This document shows, one piece after another, positions 39,902 through 48,404 of a DNA stretch of 64,000 nt (position 1 is the stretch's first letter; each line of letters starts with the position of its first letter). The notes beneath the pieces are model-generated. The model worked only from the letters and a program-made list of their open reading frames with translations. It had not been told where the DNA came from and searched no databases. The DNA is from an uncultured Clostridia bacterium (lineage in GTDB: Bacteria; Bacillota; Clostridia; Oscillospirales; Acutalibacteraceae), in NCBI GenBank assembly GCA_937920235.1, contig CALGUK010000034.1, forward strand, positions 1 to 64,000. The letters run 5' to 3'. A program made the position numbers and the translations under genes.

Positions 39902-41481
39902 CCGACGTAAAAGCAATTCCAAGAGTGTCTTCACCTAAGGAGGTCGGAGTTTCCGCAGAGGTTGTGAGAAGCTTTCTTGAAAATGCAAAAGAAAAAAATT
40001 ATGAATTCCACAGTCTTATGGTTATACGTCACGGAAAAGTAGCTGTTGAGTGGTACAACTCACCGTATAACAAGGACACACCGCAGTCCGTTTATTCTGT
40101 AAGTAAATCCTTTACCTCCACGGCAATAGGATTTGCGATAAGTGAAGGACTTGTATCACTTGACACTAAGGTAACGGATATTTTCCCCGATTATCCGCCT
40201 AAAAAAGCCGATTCACGTTACGAAAAGCTGACAGTCAGAAATCTTCTCAGAATGTCTTCAGGAAAACAGCCAAGCTTTCTTTCGGATAAGGGCAAGGTTG
40301 ACTGGATTGACGATTTTATAAACTCACCCTGGGTTTTTGAGCCGGGCGAAAAGTTCCTTTACATAAACGAAAATATCTTTATGCTTTCGGCGATCATTAA
40401 CCGTGTTACCGGAATGACAATGAGAGAGTATCTCAGACCGAGACTTTTTGAGCCGCTCGGAATCGAATATCCCTTCTGGGAAACCGACAGGAACGGCATT
40501 GAAGCAGGCGGATGGGGACTTTATATAAAAACTGAAGACCTTGCCAAGCTCACTCTCTGCTATCTTCAAAAGGGAAAATACAACGGTGAGCAGGTTATCC
40601 CTGCAGAATGGGCGCTTGAAGCCACAAAGAAGCAGATCGGAAACGAGTATAACCGCCCCGGTACAGACTCATCTTACGGATACGGCTACTGCTTCTGGAA
40701 AAACAGCATTGACGAGGACTCCTTCCGTGCTGACGGTATGTTCTCGCAGTTCGGCATCGGTATCCCGGAATATGACGCCGCCGTAATCCTTACTTCTGCC
40801 ATCACAGATGAAACAGGATGTCTTGAATATATTTTCAATTACTTCCCAAAAGCCTTCTGCGATACCGACGAATCTGAAAATGCTATAGAGAATACAACCG
40901 TTGAACCGCTTTTGCCGAGTGACAGAAGCGTAAAAGAGGAGATTATCCGTAATAGATACATAAAATTCCGAAAAAAGCTGTTCCTTAACCTAATCGGCTT
41001 CCCGGTAAGCGTTCTTCCTATGGCAGTTACATATATGCTCACGGATAAGCCCGGAAACATTGATATGGTACGATTTGATTTTGAGGAAAAGGACTGCACA
41101 ATGCAATGGAGCGAAGGACTTGAAACCAATAAAATCACTTTAGGTCTTGACGGAAGATACAGATATTCCGAAATCACTCTCGGAAACATCAGGTTTACGG
41201 TTTGCGCAAATGCATTCTGGCTTGATGATGAAAGTCTGCTTGTAACAATCAGACCTATACAGACCGTTGCAAAACGAAATCTCATTTTTGAATTCCGTCC
41301 GAAAGACAAGGTTATTATGATTCCGTCAAGCTCACCCTCAGGTGCAGAAATTCTTAAAAATCTTGACGGGTTCTTTGAACAGATGATTCCGAACAAAACC
41401 ATTCTCGGCCTTTTCAACAAGATTATGTCCTATGCTCCCAAGCTCATTGAGCCCAAGCATCACGGCAGATTTATTGAATAA
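39898..41481 (+). CDS. Serine hydrolase of the beta-lactamase/class C (S12) family
   Basis: The 527-residue protein has the S-x-x-K motif in YSVSKSFTSTAIGFAI near residue 70 and a Y-x-N motif in LYINENIFMLSA near 156. These place it among AmpC-like serine hydrolases and esterases. No KTG is obvious, and the C-terminal 190 residues form an extra domain with a hydrophobic stretch near 360-380. There is no signal peptide, so a periplasm-type beta-lactamase role is unlikely; an esterase or D-amino acid peptidase is plausible. Last gene of the dacF operon. Confidence 0.83.
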   Translation: MTDVKAIPRVSSPKEVGVSAEVVRSFLENAKEKNYEFHSLMVIRHGKVAVEWYNSPYNKDTPQSVYSVSKSFTSTAIGFAISEGLVSLDTKVTDIFPDYPPKKADSRYEKLTVRNLLRMSSGKQPSFLSDKGKVDWIDDFINSPWVFEPGEKFLYINENIFMLSAIINRVTGMTMREYLRPRLFEPLGIEYPFWETDRNGIEAGGWGLYIKTEDLAKLTLCYLQKGKYNGEQVIPAEWALEATKKQIGNEYNRPGTDSSYGYGYCFWKNSIDEDSFRADGMFSQFGIGIPEYDAAVILTSAITDETGCLEYIFNYFPKAFCDTDESENAIENTTVEPLLPSDRSVKEEIIRNRYIKFRKKLFLNLIGFPVSVLPMAVTYMLTDKPGNIDMVRFDFEEKDCTMQWSEGLETNKITLGLDGRYRYSEITLGNIRFTVCANAFWLDDESLLVTIRPIQTVAKRNLIFEFRPKDKVIMIPSSSPSGAEILKNLDGFFEQMIPNKTILGLFNKIMSYAPKLIEPKHHGRFIE

Positions 41482-41500
41482 TCTACTACTGATAAAAATC

Positions 41501-41529
41501 AGGACCGTAACTTTAACAGTTGCGGTCCT
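41501..41529. terminator. Terminator of the dacF operon
   Basis: A 7-bp GC-rich stem (41501-41507 with 41523-41529), extended by AACT/AGTT, followed by TTTTTATAAAAT. The left flank AAAAATC also allows leftward use by the lipase fusion gene. Confidence 0.85.
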
Positions 41530-41556
41530 TTTTATAAAATATTGTTTTTTCGGGAA

Positions 41557-43125
41557 TTATCTTATTCTCGGCAGTCCGTTAATCAGCGCAATGTGATCCG
41601 TATAAAAGCTACGGGTCTCATCAGTTTTTCCGTTCATTCCGATAACTGTACCATGATCTCCCTCAATTGTCGGGAAAACATACCAGCATCCTCGCTCAAG
41701 CTCTTCTGTCTGCTCACTGTATTCCGCATAGCTTTCATCAGCAGGATATCTCGCAGAAACCACATTTACAAGTCCATCGTTTGCTCTCCAACTGTCGTCA
41801 ATGGTAATTGATGCCCCGGAGCTTGTGTCTGTATATCTGCCTATAAGCGTTGCTGTGGGCATAAGCACAACCATTGTGGAGGAAATCGGAATATGATTAT
41901 TTGAAACAGGAGATTTTTCGGTTGTGCAATAAGCATATGAGAAATAATATACGGACTCGACCGTTTTTATTGTCTCATTCAGCTCTGCCGCACCGTCGGG
42001 AGACAAGTCATAAAACGCATTATCCTTGCCCTCGCTGAATTCTCCGTTTACAAGGGAAATCGTGTCATCCTCCCCTGACTGAATACCGAAATGCTCAAGC
42101 TGGAAATCAATAAGACTGCTGTTATACAAATTTCCTATACCGCCTGTTGCAAAAAGCACATTTAATGCTGTTTCAACAAGCTTTCCGTGATCTACCACAT
42201 AAAAGAGCGTTGAGCCGTTGTGAGGTGAACAAAGCGTTGTAACACTGTTTACAAACTCCCCTTTGCCGCCTGTGAAAAGCGGTGAGCAATCCTCGGGACT
42301 CGCCTGCATCTCTGCCTCACTGCCGTATTCAAGCAAGCTTGTCAGAAGTCTTACCGTATTGCCTCCGAAGGAATGTCCGATAAGATTTATCTTTCTCATC
42401 TGTCCTCCGTCAGTCTCAGTACCCCAGTTTTCAACAAGCGGAGCAGTATAATTTCTTCCGAATCTGTCGTGACCGTGAGCCTTACTGTGTGCCTCGCCGT
42501 AATCAACAGTCACACCCATAAGCTGTGCATACAACTCACAAGCTCTGTCCCACGCACTTGAAAACGGGCCGACGGTTGCTTCTTCCACCGGCAATCCCTG
42601 AGACCTGAGATATGCAGATATGCTGCCCGTTGTTGAACCCCAATACGGACTTATGCTGTTCATTCCGGCAGATTCTCCCCATCCACCCATTCCGTGAACG
42701 AGCACATATGTATATTCAATGGGATCCTCCGTTATTCTCGCAACAAGCTTTTTATATCCGCCGAAGGGCAACGGAAGGATTGCCGCAACTATCAGGCAGA
42801 TAATCAGAATTGCCACAATTGTTTTCTTTGCGCTGAATTTATCCTTTTGCATTACCTTTTCCCCGCTTTCGCCTTTTATTTCAGGTTCGGTGTATGTGAT
42901 TTTTCCCGAGTCAACATCCGGAACGGAATATTGTCCTGTCAACAGAAAATCTGTTGTAACGGAAAAAATCTTACTCATGGCAAGTGCGTTTTCGGTATCG
43001 GGAACAGCTGTGCCCGTTTCCCACTTTGAAACCGACTGACGAGAAACCCCCAACTGCTCGGCAAGCTCCTCTTGAGAAAGGTTTTTTGCTTTTCTCAACT
43101 CATATATTCTTTCGCCGATTGTCAT
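41557..43125 (-). CDS. XRE HTH - transmembrane - extracellular lipase fusion protein
   Basis: The 522-residue chain has three parts. Residues 5-60 are an XRE helix-turn-helix (LSQEELAEQLGVSRQSVSKWE). Residues 102-120 are one membrane segment. The rest is a lipase like the staphylococcal/Geobacillus family I.5: VLVHGMGGWG near 142, the zinc-site stretch DYGEAHSKAHGHDRFGR near 208, GHSFGG with serine 252, aspartate 450 in ANDGLVNV and histidine 491 in EGDHGTV. All triad residues are present. Topology would put the HTH inside and the lipase outside. The frame is continuous with no sign of a break. AAAGAGGTG precedes the ATG, and a palindrome lies upstream. Confidence 0.85.
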   Translation of the reverse strand: MTIGERIYELRKAKNLSQEELAEQLGVSRQSVSKWETGTAVPDTENALAMSKIFSVTTDFLLTGQYSVPDVDSGKITYTEPEIKGESGEKVMQKDKFSAKKTIVAILIICLIVAAILPLPFGGYKKLVARITEDPIEYTYVLVHGMGGWGESAGMNSISPYWGSTTGSISAYLRSQGLPVEEATVGPFSSAWDRACELYAQLMGVTVDYGEAHSKAHGHDRFGRNYTAPLVENWGTETDGGQMRKINLIGHSFGGNTVRLLTSLLEYGSEAEMQASPEDCSPLFTGGKGEFVNSVTTLCSPHNGSTLFYVVDHGKLVETALNVLFATGGIGNLYNSSLIDFQLEHFGIQSGEDDTISLVNGEFSEGKDNAFYDLSPDGAAELNETIKTVESVYYFSYAYCTTEKSPVSNNHIPISSTMVVLMPTATLIGRYTDTSSGASITIDDSWRANDGLVNVVSARYPADESYAEYSEQTEELERGCWYVFPTIEGDHGTVIGMNGKTDETRSFYTDHIALINGLPRIR

Positions 43126-43184
43126 TTTTACACCTCTTTGCTTTTTTGCATCTTAATTTTACTGAAAATGCTGCGGTTATTCCA

Positions 43185-43198
43185 CCAACTTATGTTGG
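43185..43198. promoter_or_regulatory. Palindrome upstream of the HTH-lipase gene, possible operator
   Basis: CCAAC-TTAT-GTTGG, a perfect 5-bp inverted repeat with a four-base centre, lies 60 bases before the HTH-lipase start in the 112-base gap. The HTH part of the fusion is a candidate binder. No convincing promoter hexamers could be paired in this gap. Confidence 0.4.
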
Positions 43199-43237
43199 AA
43201 AATCAAAATTATTCCCTGTTTTTTCGCAAACTGCGGT

Positions 43238-43726
43238 TTACATCTTGGGCAACGGTCGTTTTTTTGCCGTAAACTCCAGCGTATCTATTCGGATTATGCT
43301 GACAAATGAAGTCATTTTATCTTCGAACGCAAAGTCCTTTCCCGTCTGTGTTTTCATAAGACATGAAAGTGCAGCTTTTTTCTCCTCGACATCCTCAACG
43401 AGAGTTGCCAGACCTCTTCCCATAATCGATGCATATGTTATTCCGTATTTACAGGCGACATCGCCCTCAAAAGGAGTGATATCACACTCCATTTCAAAAA
43501 ACACCTTGGGATTTGCCTTTATAATATCGATTTTTCTGCCTCGTCTTGCGCCGTGAAGAAAAATGGTGAGTTTTCCGTTTTCTAAAGTATATCCGTAATT
43601 CATAGGCACAACATACGGTTCGTCTCCGTCTATCATACCCACATGAACAACCTTGGATTTTTCAAGAATATCAATAATTTCGTCAACATCCGTAATCTGT
43701 CGTTCTCTTCGTGTCATTCCGTTCAT
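43238..43726 (-). CDS. Pyridoxamine 5'-phosphate oxidase-like flavin protein (NimA-like)
   Basis: The 162-residue split-beta-barrel flavoprotein matches the NimA/5-nitroimidazole-reductase-like group. It has MTRRERQITD at residue 4, VVHVGMIDGDEPYVVPMNYGY near 26, the FLHGARRGRKID segment near 56, and YASIMGRGLATLV near 97. Such proteins bind FMN or heme and reduce small compounds; being in this family does not show drug resistance. GAGGTG precedes the ATG. It is the last gene of the leftward cyclase-chromate transporter-rlmD-phosphatase run. Confidence 0.87.
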   Translation of the reverse strand: MNGMTRRERQITDVDEIIDILEKSKVVHVGMIDGDEPYVVPMNYGYTLENGKLTIFLHGARRGRKIDIIKANPKVFFEMECDITPFEGDVACKYGITYASIMGRGLATLVEDVEEKKAALSCLMKTQTGKDFAFEDKMTSFVSIIRIDTLEFTAKKRPLPKM

Positions 43727-43745
43727 ATCAACACCTCGTTATTCC

Positions 43746-45170
43746 TTATATCAAGCTGAAAAGTAATTCGAAATAGCTTAATACCATCTGCAGAATTTCT
43801 TTGACAAACGTATTTATGTGCTGCTCAGCTGTTCCGCATATATCGGTAGGCAGTTCCTCATAGCAGTCATTTATCGGTTCTCTCGACGTCTTTTTTATTG
43901 CATAAGAGTCAATAAGGACTTTTTCTCCTGTCTCATCATTAACAAGATATGCGTTATATACGAAATGCTCGCTGTCAAGACTTACGGTTGCAAAAACTCC
44001 TCCCTCTTTTGTGTCTCTTGCCAATGCCGCATTTTCAAGTATCGGAGGCATTGCATCTTCATTCACCCCGTAACGCTTTGTGCCTGCTGTTGACGGAAGG
44101 ATATGAGTTGTTCCGTCGGGATTAAGAGCAAAGACGGTTTCCTTTCCGTTATACAGCTCTGTTACGGTTGAAGCAGTCTGAATTTTCTCGTCTTTTACGG
44201 GTTGACTTCTGTAATACATATGGTCGTGTCCTGCAAAAACGATATCAATACCGAGCTCGTCGATTACAGGCAAAAGCAGATTTCTCATAATTACGGTATC
44301 AGGCTTGTTTATGTTTTTGCCTGCGGAATAGAGTGCTCTGTGTGCCATCACGATTTTCCACTGAGGATCTGAGGAATTCATATCATTTTTCAACCAGTTA
44401 ATTTGTGATGCCGACATAGGATACATATCGTTGGAATTAAGCACCGCAAAGTGTGCATCACCCCAGTCAAAAGAATAGTAGCATCCGGTAACGGTAGCGC
44501 TGTTTTCTGCCGCTCCTATGTTGAACATATTATTGAACTTGAACCATTGCAGATTTCCCTCGTGATTACCTGCAACTGGGATCAGCGTTGTGTTCATATT
44601 GGAGAAGGCGAAATTTCTGAAATAGCTGTCCCATTCCTCATTGGTACAATCGTTTACGAAGTCACCGAGATTTACCACGAACTCGTATTCGGGCATTGTT
44701 TCAACTGCCTTATGCATTACGGCTGCCGCCCTCTGAAAGTTTTCCTCATTGCTTGCCTGGACATCTGCGATTACAATGAAATTTGCCTCTGACCCGTTTC
44801 TCGAGGGAGTTGTAAATCTACCGATATCGCTCCACATTCCCTTATCGGCATCACCGACACGGTAATGATATTCCGTGCCCGGAAGAAGATTTGTCGCCTC
44901 AACCTTATGCACATACTTTTTCATTGATTTATGGCTGTTTCCGGTTATAATCTCGCCGTATTCAATATCCTTATCGGCGGAACATATCTGTAAATCCGTT
45001 CCCGATTTGTTATCGGTGTACCAGCAAAAGCCTCTTGCCGTTGCGGAGTCCCCGTTTATTGTAACGCTGACTCTTGTAACATCATCCGACACATCCGCAA
45101 AAGCAGTTATCGGAAAAAGCATGCATAACACCAGAACAATTGAAATTATTTTCACAAAAGTCTTATTCAT
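43746..45170 (-). CDS. Secreted purple-acid-phosphatase-like metallophosphoesterase
   Basis: The 474-residue protein has a signal peptide (KIISIVLVLCMLFPITAFA, cleavage near residue 26) and an N-terminal fibronectin-like domain with EYHYRVGD near 104. The phosphoesterase core has VIADVQASNE near 138, NLGDFVNDC near 166, VAGNHEGN near 199, MAHRALYSA near 272 and VFAGHDHMYYRS near 310. This is the two-domain layout of purple acid phosphatases. I chose the ATG at 45170, with GGGCGAGGA upstream. The C-terminus is hydrophobic and may insert in the membrane. It starts 13 bases after rlmD. Confidence 0.9.
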   Translation of the reverse strand: MNKTFVKIISIVLVLCMLFPITAFADVSDDVTRVSVTINGDSATARGFCWYTDNKSGTDLQICSADKDIEYGEIITGNSHKSMKKYVHKVEATNLLPGTEYHYRVGDADKGMWSDIGRFTTPSRNGSEANFIVIADVQASNEENFQRAAAVMHKAVETMPEYEFVVNLGDFVNDCTNEEWDSYFRNFAFSNMNTTLIPVAGNHEGNLQWFKFNNMFNIGAAENSATVTGCYYSFDWGDAHFAVLNSNDMYPMSASQINWLKNDMNSSDPQWKIVMAHRALYSAGKNINKPDTVIMRNLLLPVIDELGIDIVFAGHDHMYYRSQPVKDEKIQTASTVTELYNGKETVFALNPDGTTHILPSTAGTKRYGVNEDAMPPILENAALARDTKEGGVFATVSLDSEHFVYNAYLVNDETGEKVLIDSYAIKKTSREPINDCYEELPTDICGTAEQHINTFVKEILQMVLSYFELLFSLI

Positions 45171-45183
45171 AATCCTCGCCCTT

Positions 45184-46548
45184 TCATTTATTAACACAAT
45201 TCTGTTTTTTTATAATGAGAGCCACGGATTCTGTGTGACTCGTTTTCGGAAACATATCTACGGGAGTAACCTCTTTGGTTTCATAACCCAATTCGCTCAG
45301 AATACTGCAGTCGCGCGCCTGCGTTGACACATCGCACGAAACATAAACTATTTTTTTCGGTTTCATCTCCGCAACACATTTGAGCACTTCTCTGTCACAA
45401 CCCTTTCTGGGCGGATCAAGTATCACCGCGTCGGGTTCAATGCCTTTATCTCTCAGAATTTTTACTGCCTGCTTGGCATCACCGCAATAGAATTCACAAT
45501 TTTCAATGTTGTTTCTTATTGCGTTTGATTTTGCATCCTCAACTGCCTCTGGAATTATTTCAACCCCGATTACCTTTTTTACGCTTTTTGCCATTGACAG
45601 ACCGATCGTTCCTGCTCCGCAATAGAGATCGAGCACCGTCTCATCGCCGCTTGCACAGACATATTCCAATGCTTTTTTATAAAGCAATTCGGCACAGTCG
45701 TGATTTACCTGATAAAATGACAAGGGTGAAAGTCTCACTCTGACACCGCACAAAACATCTTCGATATAATCGTTACCCCATATGGTTTTGCACTCACGAC
45801 CCAAAATTACGTTGGTCTTTTCTGTGTTAATATTCACCGTAACACTTGCAAGTCCCTTGACTCTGAGTAAATCATCAACCAACTCATTGACTTTCGGTAT
45901 TTCATTGCCGTTAATCACAAGACAAACCATAATCTGTCCTGTCACGAATGCTTTTCTTATGTATATATGACGTATCAGTCCCGAATGAGAAACAGAATCA
46001 TAAGCAGAAACACCGAATTCATTCATCCATTTTTTAACAGTTTCAACAATATCGGAAAATTCCTTTGGCTGCAGAACACAATCAGCTGAATTTATAATTC
46101 TGTGACTTTTCTGTGCATAAAACCCGGCAACCACATTCTTATCAAAACCAACGGGATACTGTGCTTTGTTTCTGTACCGATTTGTCTCGCAGGTGATTAT
46201 ATCTCGCACCGGGACGTCCAGATGTGCAATCCGCAGGAAAGCATCCGAGACCTTACGGTGTTTCAGTCTTTTTTCTGCCTCATAGGAAATATGGCGGAAA
46301 ACGCAGCCGCCGCAGGAATGAAAATGAGGACAATCCGTATTTGTTCTGTCATCGGATTTCTTTATAATCTCCTTGATTATTCCGACAGCATAGGTATTTT
46401 TTGCCTTGATAATGTGAGCGTTAACTACGTCACCCTCAGCCGCTCCCGAAACGAAAACCGCCTGACCTTCGTAATGCCCCACACCGTTTCCCTCAGCTGT
46501 GTAGCCCTCAATATTCAGTTGTATATCCTGGTTTTTCTTAAGCGACAT
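45184..46548 (-). CDS. 23S rRNA (uracil-1939-C5)-methyltransferase, RlmD/RumA type
   Basis: The 454-residue enzyme methylates a uridine in rRNA with SAM. The N-terminal TRAM domain spans residues 1-60 and the iron-sulfur cysteines are in DCPHFHSCGGC near 73. It has a SAM-binding VLDLYCGAGTIGLSM near 306, DPPRKGCDRE near 378 and the catalytic cysteine in VYVSCDVSTQARD near 403. Bacillota often carry two such genes, so the exact uridine (747 or 1939) is uncertain. AGGTG precedes the ATG. Confidence 0.9.
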   Translation of the reverse strand: MSLKKNQDIQLNIEGYTAEGNGVGHYEGQAVFVSGAAEGDVVNAHIIKAKNTYAVGIIKEIIKKSDDRTNTDCPHFHSCGGCVFRHISYEAEKRLKHRKVSDAFLRIAHLDVPVRDIITCETNRYRNKAQYPVGFDKNVVAGFYAQKSHRIINSADCVLQPKEFSDIVETVKKWMNEFGVSAYDSVSHSGLIRHIYIRKAFVTGQIMVCLVINGNEIPKVNELVDDLLRVKGLASVTVNINTEKTNVILGRECKTIWGNDYIEDVLCGVRVRLSPLSFYQVNHDCAELLYKKALEYVCASGDETVLDLYCGAGTIGLSMAKSVKKVIGVEIIPEAVEDAKSNAIRNNIENCEFYCGDAKQAVKILRDKGIEPDAVILDPPRKGCDREVLKCVAEMKPKKIVYVSCDVSTQARDCSILSELGYETKEVTPVDMFPKTSHTESVALIIKKQNCVNK

Positions 46549-46557
46549 ACTAACACC

Positions 46558-47127
46558 TTATAATTTTAATATAATTCCTGCAACAGCCCCTATAAACAGC
46601 CAGAATGCCGGATGCAGTTTTTTAAGCTTCTTGACAAACATCAGCGCAAACAGAATAAGTGCAATAACAATCACGGGAACAACAAATTCGTTGTTTTGAT
46701 AAAATGTCTGCGAAATAATTCCGTAAACCGAAAACAAAACAATTGCTGTTACGACAGGTCTTATGCCGTAAAATGCATTTTTCACATATTTGTTCTCGGA
46801 AAAAGCCTTTAAAAAGCCTGCAATTATTACAATTACTATGATTGACGGCACAACAAGTCCGGTTGTTGCCACGATTCCTCCTAAAATTCCGCCGCCGAGA
46901 CCGAATTCACCGTAGCCTGCGTTATAGCCTGCATACGTTGCCATATTTACACCGATTGGTCCCGGTGTACTTTCACTGACAGCTATCATATCCACGAGCT
47001 GTTCTTGTGTGAACCATCCGTAATCACTTGCGGCAAGATCAAAAAGAAACGGAATTGTTGCGGGACCTCCGCCAACCGCAAATAAACCTATTTTAAAAAA
47101 TTCCCAGAAAAGATACAAGAAGGTCAT
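46558..47127 (-). CDS. Chromate transporter, second half-size subunit
   Basis: The 189-residue membrane protein is a single-domain member of the chromate ion transporter (CHR) family. It has the N-terminal FKIGLFAVGGGPATIPFL near residue 11, the signature VDMIAVSESTPGPIGVNMATYAGY near 45 and about six membrane segments. It pairs with the adjacent half-size gene, overlapping by four bases. The two together make the antiparallel transporter that long ChrA proteins contain in one chain. The natural anion in anaerobic gut bacteria need not be chromate. Confidence 0.9.
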   Translation of the reverse strand: MTFLYLFWEFFKIGLFAVGGGPATIPFLFDLAASDYGWFTQEQLVDMIAVSESTPGPIGVNMATYAGYNAGYGEFGLGGGILGGIVATTGLVVPSIIVIVIIAGFLKAFSENKYVKNAFYGIRPVVTAIVLFSVYGIISQTFYQNNEFVVPVIVIALILFALMFVKKLKKLHPAFWLFIGAVAGIILKL

Positions 47128-47687
47128 TTACCGCGCACCTCCTTGATTTTTCCGATAATAACACCGCTGATTCCACCGATAAGAACAATCAAAATAGGTG
47201 TAACATCAAAAATAAAGCACAATACAAGTCCGACAACAAAAAGAATAACCGTAACCATATCAACAAGACTCTTCCTTGCAAGAGTGATTACCGTATGAGC
47301 AAGCAGCGCACATACAACAGCACGGATGCCCATAAGCGCACTTGCAACTATCTGATACTCCATAAATTGTTGCAAAACAGAAGCAACGATTATAATAATC
47401 ACGATTGACGGAAAGACCATACCTACAGTTGCAAAAATTCCGCCGAGCACTCCTGCGCGATAATAGCCTATGAATGTAGCCGTATTGACCGCAATAATTC
47501 CAGGAGTACATTGCCCTACCGCATAATAGTCAAGCAACTCTTCTTCTGTTGCCCACTTTTTTTTGACAACAATTTCTTTTGTCAGTAACGGCAGCATTGT
47601 AAGTCCGCCGCCGAATGTGAGTGAACCGATTTTCGCAAATGTGATAAACAATAAAAACAAGTTTTTCAGCATAGAAGTTCTTTTCAT
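47124..47687 (-). CDS. Chromate transporter, first half-size subunit
   Basis: The 187-residue membrane protein is the partner of the gene that follows. It has FAKIGSLTFGGGLTMLPLL near residue 16 and the signature LLDYYAVGQCTPGIIAVNTATFIGY near 47, with about six membrane segments. It overlaps the cyclase-family gene by four bases and the second subunit by four bases, so the three proteins are made together. Transport of an organic or inorganic oxyanion linked to the cyclase product is a possibility only. Confidence 0.9.
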   Translation of the reverse strand: MKRTSMLKNLFLLFITFAKIGSLTFGGGLTMLPLLTKEIVVKKKWATEEELLDYYAVGQCTPGIIAVNTATFIGYYRAGVLGGIFATVGMVFPSIVIIIIVASVLQQFMEYQIVASALMGIRAVVCALLAHTVITLARKSLVDMVTVILFVVGLVLCFIFDVTPILIVLIGGISGVIIGKIKEVRGK

Positions 47688-48295
47688 CCTTTTCCGTTTC
47701 CGCTCCAGAAAATAAAATCAGAAACCAGCAGAGCTCTTACCGGCGCAGCCTCTGCTCCGCTGATTTTAAGAGGTGCGGCCGAGAGAAAATAATCCCCGGG
47801 CACAACCTCACTGAGATCAAGATTTTCAAGCAAAGCAATATTATCAACCATAAACATACGGTGTGTACGACCGTCGCTTCCGTCAGGCTCCACCGTCATA
47901 GCATCTGTTCCCACAAGAACATAACCCATATGCGAAAGCTCTGATGCGGCAGATTCGTGAAAAACGGCCTTGCCGTTGCTTTTTACAAGGATTCTTTTAG
48001 CATTACGGGGAAAATACTCCTCAACAAATGCTCCCGTAATCATCTCTGTTCCGACCTCAACCACCACACATGGTCCGAAGTAAACCTCGGGGGGGAATTC
48101 CGTAATATCGCTTCCGCCGGGAAGAAAATGCAAGGGTGCATCCATATGTGTTCCGTTATGCATACACATATCTATCTTTCCCAGATTATACGGGTTGTTA
48201 TCATCCATTTTACTGACCATGCTGAATCTTGGCTCAGGGTCACCCGGAAAAGCCTCTGTTTTCATTACGTCCTTTGAAATATCGATTATCTTCAT
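47684..48295 (-). CDS. Cyclase-family (kynurenine formamidase-like) hydrolase
   Basis: The 203-residue protein has the metal-binding hallmark HNGTHMDAPLHF near residue 46, DISKDVM at the start and the conserved YVLVGTDAMTVEP near 130. It belongs to the cyclase/KynB superfamily of metal hydrolases. Formyl-kynurenine is one known substrate; isatin and other cyclic amides are others, and no tryptophan pathway genes lie near. GGGGTGA precedes the ATG. It is the first gene of a long leftward operon with its own extended -10 promoter. Confidence 0.87.
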   Translation of the reverse strand: MKIIDISKDVMKTEAFPGDPEPRFSMVSKMDDNNPYNLGKIDMCMHNGTHMDAPLHFLPGGSDITEFPPEVYFGPCVVVEVGTEMITGAFVEEYFPRNAKRILVKSNGKAVFHESAASELSHMGYVLVGTDAMTVEPDGSDGRTHRMFMVDNIALLENLDLSEVVPGDYFLSAAPLKISGAEAAPVRALLVSDFIFWSGNGKG

Positions 48296-48321
48296 TACAG
48301 TTCACCCCTTTGTATTCAATT

Positions 48322-48350
48322 ATTTTACCATATTATTATCATCAATTCAA
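48322..48350 (-). promoter_or_regulatory. Promoter of the cyclase-chromate transporter operon
   Basis: On the minus strand TTGAAT (48345-48350), 17 bases, then TGG-TAAAAT (hexamer 48322-48327), an extended -10. Confidence 0.78.
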
Positions 48351-48367
48351 TATTACAAACAAGAAAA

Positions 48368-48393
48368 AGCGGCACTTCCAAGGAAGTACCGCT
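48368..48393 (-). terminator. Terminator of proS
   Basis: A 12-bp stem with one mismatch pair (48368-48379 with 48382-48393), followed leftward by TTTTC. Confidence 0.85.
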
Positions 48394-48404
48394 CGGGTTT
48401 CAAA

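Noticed and set aside
43238..43726. Nitroimidazole resistance gene
   Set aside because: The family match (pyridoxamine-phosphate-oxidase-like) is broad and by itself does not show drug resistance.
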